Assembly (NCBI GenBank): GCA_964019425.1 | Contig: OZ025860.1 | Span: 516,454 to 580,453 of the forward strand | Origin: Flectonema sp. DT1601 | Taxonomy: Eukaryota; Euglenozoa; Diplonemea; Diplonemida; Diplonemidae | Length of the DNA stretch: 64,000 bases | Direction of reading: 5' to 3' | Shown: piece by piece, positions 62,701 to 64,000 of the stretch | Numbering within the stretch: position 1 is the stretch's first letter | Layout: each line of letters starts with the position of its first letter | Notes under the pieces: model-generated | What the model was told of the DNA's origin: nothing | Database searches by the model: none | The model's input: only the letters and a program-made list of their open reading frames with translations | Made by a program: the position numbers and the translations under genes

Positions 62701-64000
62701 AACCCGCAAACCCGCAAACCCGCAAACCCGCAAACCCGCAAACCCGCAAACCCGCAAACCCGCAAACCCGCAAACCCGCAAACCCGCAAACCCGCAAACC
62801 CGCAAACCCGCAAACCCGCAAACCCGCAAACCCGCAAACCCGCAAACCCGCAAACCCGCAAACCCGCAAACCCGCAAACCCGCAAACCCGCAAACCGCAA
62901 ACCCGCAAACCCGCAAACCCGCAAACCCGCAAACCCGCAAACCCGCAAAACCCGCAAACCCGCAAACCCGCAAACCCGCAAACCCGCAAACCCGCAAACC
63001 CGCAAACCCGCAAACCCGCAAACCCGCAAACCCGCAAACCCGCAAACCCGCAAACCCGCAAACCCGCAAACCCGCAAACCCGCAAACCCGCAAACCCGCA
63101 AACCCGCAAACCCGCAAACCCGCAAACCCGCAAACCCGCAAACCCGCAAACCCGCAAACCCGCAAACCCGCAAACCCGCAAACCCGCAAACCCGCAAACC
63201 CGCAAACCCGCAAACCCGCAAACCCGCAAACCCGCAAACCCGCAAACCCGCAAACCCGCAAACCCGCAAACCCGCAAACCCGCAAACCCGCAAACCCGCA
63301 AACCCGCAAACCCGCAAACCCGCAAACCCGCAAACCCGCAAACCCGCAAACCCGCAAACCCGCAAACCCGCAAACCCGCAAACCCGCAAACCCGCAAACC
63401 CGCAAACCCGCAAACCCGCAAACCCGCAAACCCGCAAACCCGCAAACCCGCAAACCCGCAAACCCGCAAACCCGCAAACCCGCAAACCCGCAAACCCGCA
63501 AACCCGCAAACCCGCAAACCCGCAAACCCGCAAACCCGCAAACCCGCAAACCCGCAAACCCGCAAACCCGCAAACCCGCAAACCCGCAAACCCGCAAACC
63601 CGCAAACCCGCAAACCCGCAAACCCGCAAACCCGCAAACCCGCAAACCCGCAAACCCGCAAACCCGCAAACCCGCAAACCCGCAAACCCGCAAACCCGCA
63701 AACCCGCAAACCCGCAAACCCGCAAACCCGCAAACCCGCAAACCCGCAAACCCGCAAACCCGCAAACCCGCAAACCCGCAAACCCGCAAACCCGCAAACC
63801 CGCAAACCCGCAAACCCGCAAACCCGCAAACCCGCAAACCCGCAAACCCGCAAACCCGCAAACCCGCAAACCCGCAAACCCGCAAACCCGCAAACCCGCA
63901 AACCCGCAAACCCGCAAACCCGCAAACCCGCAAACCCGCAAACCCGCAAACCCGCAAACCCGCAAACCCGCAAACCCGCAAACCCGCAAACCCGCAAACC
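53739..64000. repeat. CGCAAACC octamer satellite, about 1280 copies
   Basis: Uninterrupted tandem array to the window edge, about 10.26 kb. I see no base substitution in it, only two irregular units (one C missing near 62896, one A extra near 62950). The minus strand reads TTTGCGGG, giving GGG every eight bases, a potential G-quadruplex former. No triplet in any frame is a stop, so long open frames (GLRVCGFA on the minus strand, RKPANPQT on the plus) are a by-product and there is no ATG. Confidence 0.97.

Noticed and set aside
52930-63997. Open frames of 3400 to 3700 codons encoding a GLRVCGFA octapeptide repeat
   Set aside because: Eight-base units have no stop triplet in any frame and no ATG; the frames are a trivial result of the satellite. 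The same octapeptide appears in all three minus frames.
53739-64000. CRISPR-like array
   Set aside because: There are no spacers; it is a simple octamer satellite in a eukaryotic genome.

Overview
The window is nuclear DNA of a unicellular eukaryote. Reading frames are cut by short GT-AG introns (63 to about 300 bases), spacers are AT-rich and full of long A and T runs, and there is a class II tRNA-Leu with a pol III terminator and eukaryotic-type (cytosolic) large-subunit rRNA debris. The lineage cannot be fixed from sequence alone. Several traits together point towards free-living flagellates of the euglenozoan kind: every recognisable host protein gene lies on the + strand, most starts are preceded by a pyrimidine tract plus AG, and the set includes an Rnl2-type RNA ligase, a calpain-like protein with altered catalytic residues, tandem receptor cyclase-like proteins and an LRR phosphatase. 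This is an inference, not an identification.

Layout. 1-5010: 3' part of a large multi-exon coiled-coil gene. 5.5-6.5 kb: RNA ligase. 7-10 kb: proline-rich coiled-coil protein resembling centrosomal/ciliary CSPP1-type proteins. 10.5-16.9 kb: tandem pair of two-pass membrane receptors with a degenerate nucleotide cyclase domain. 18.9-24.6 kb: Orc4-like AAA+ protein, an unknown basic protein and a secreted LRR protein. 24.8-29.5 kb: LRR-calpain-like protein with seven beta-sandwich modules. 29.8-33.7 kb: U1A/U2B''-type RRM protein, SAM-like protein and LRR-dual-specificity phosphatase, followed by a decayed copy of part of the phosphatase. 34-38 kb: gene-poor, homopolymer-rich DNA. 38-40 kb: Na/Ca-K exchanger with an extra Tudor-like insert. 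40-42.8 kb: gene-poor, with a broken LSU rRNA piece. 42.9-47.2 kb: RMD1/DUF155 protein and a DEAD-box helicase whose stop lies 10 bases from a minus-strand tRNA-Leu.

Beyond the tRNA the character changes. 47.7-52.8 kb is GC-richer retrotransposon debris: an ORF1-like scrap, a duplicated leader block, and two non-LTR elements in opposite orientation, both without the reverse transcriptase palm. 52.8-53.7 kb is a GC-rich tandem duplication with a unit of about 410 bases. From 53739 to the window edge there is an almost perfect array of the octamer CGCAAACC, about 1280 copies. The minus strand of this array reads TTTGCGGG, telomere-like in composition but in the wrong orientation for a right-hand chromosome end.

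The genes do not form one pathway. They are ordinary housekeeping, signalling and membrane genes packed in one direction, ending at a tRNA gene and a repeat-rich domain. The most unusual elements are the octamer array and its flank, the strand bias, the catalytically altered calpain and cyclase domains, the Rnl2-type ligase and the exchanger with a Tudor-like loop.
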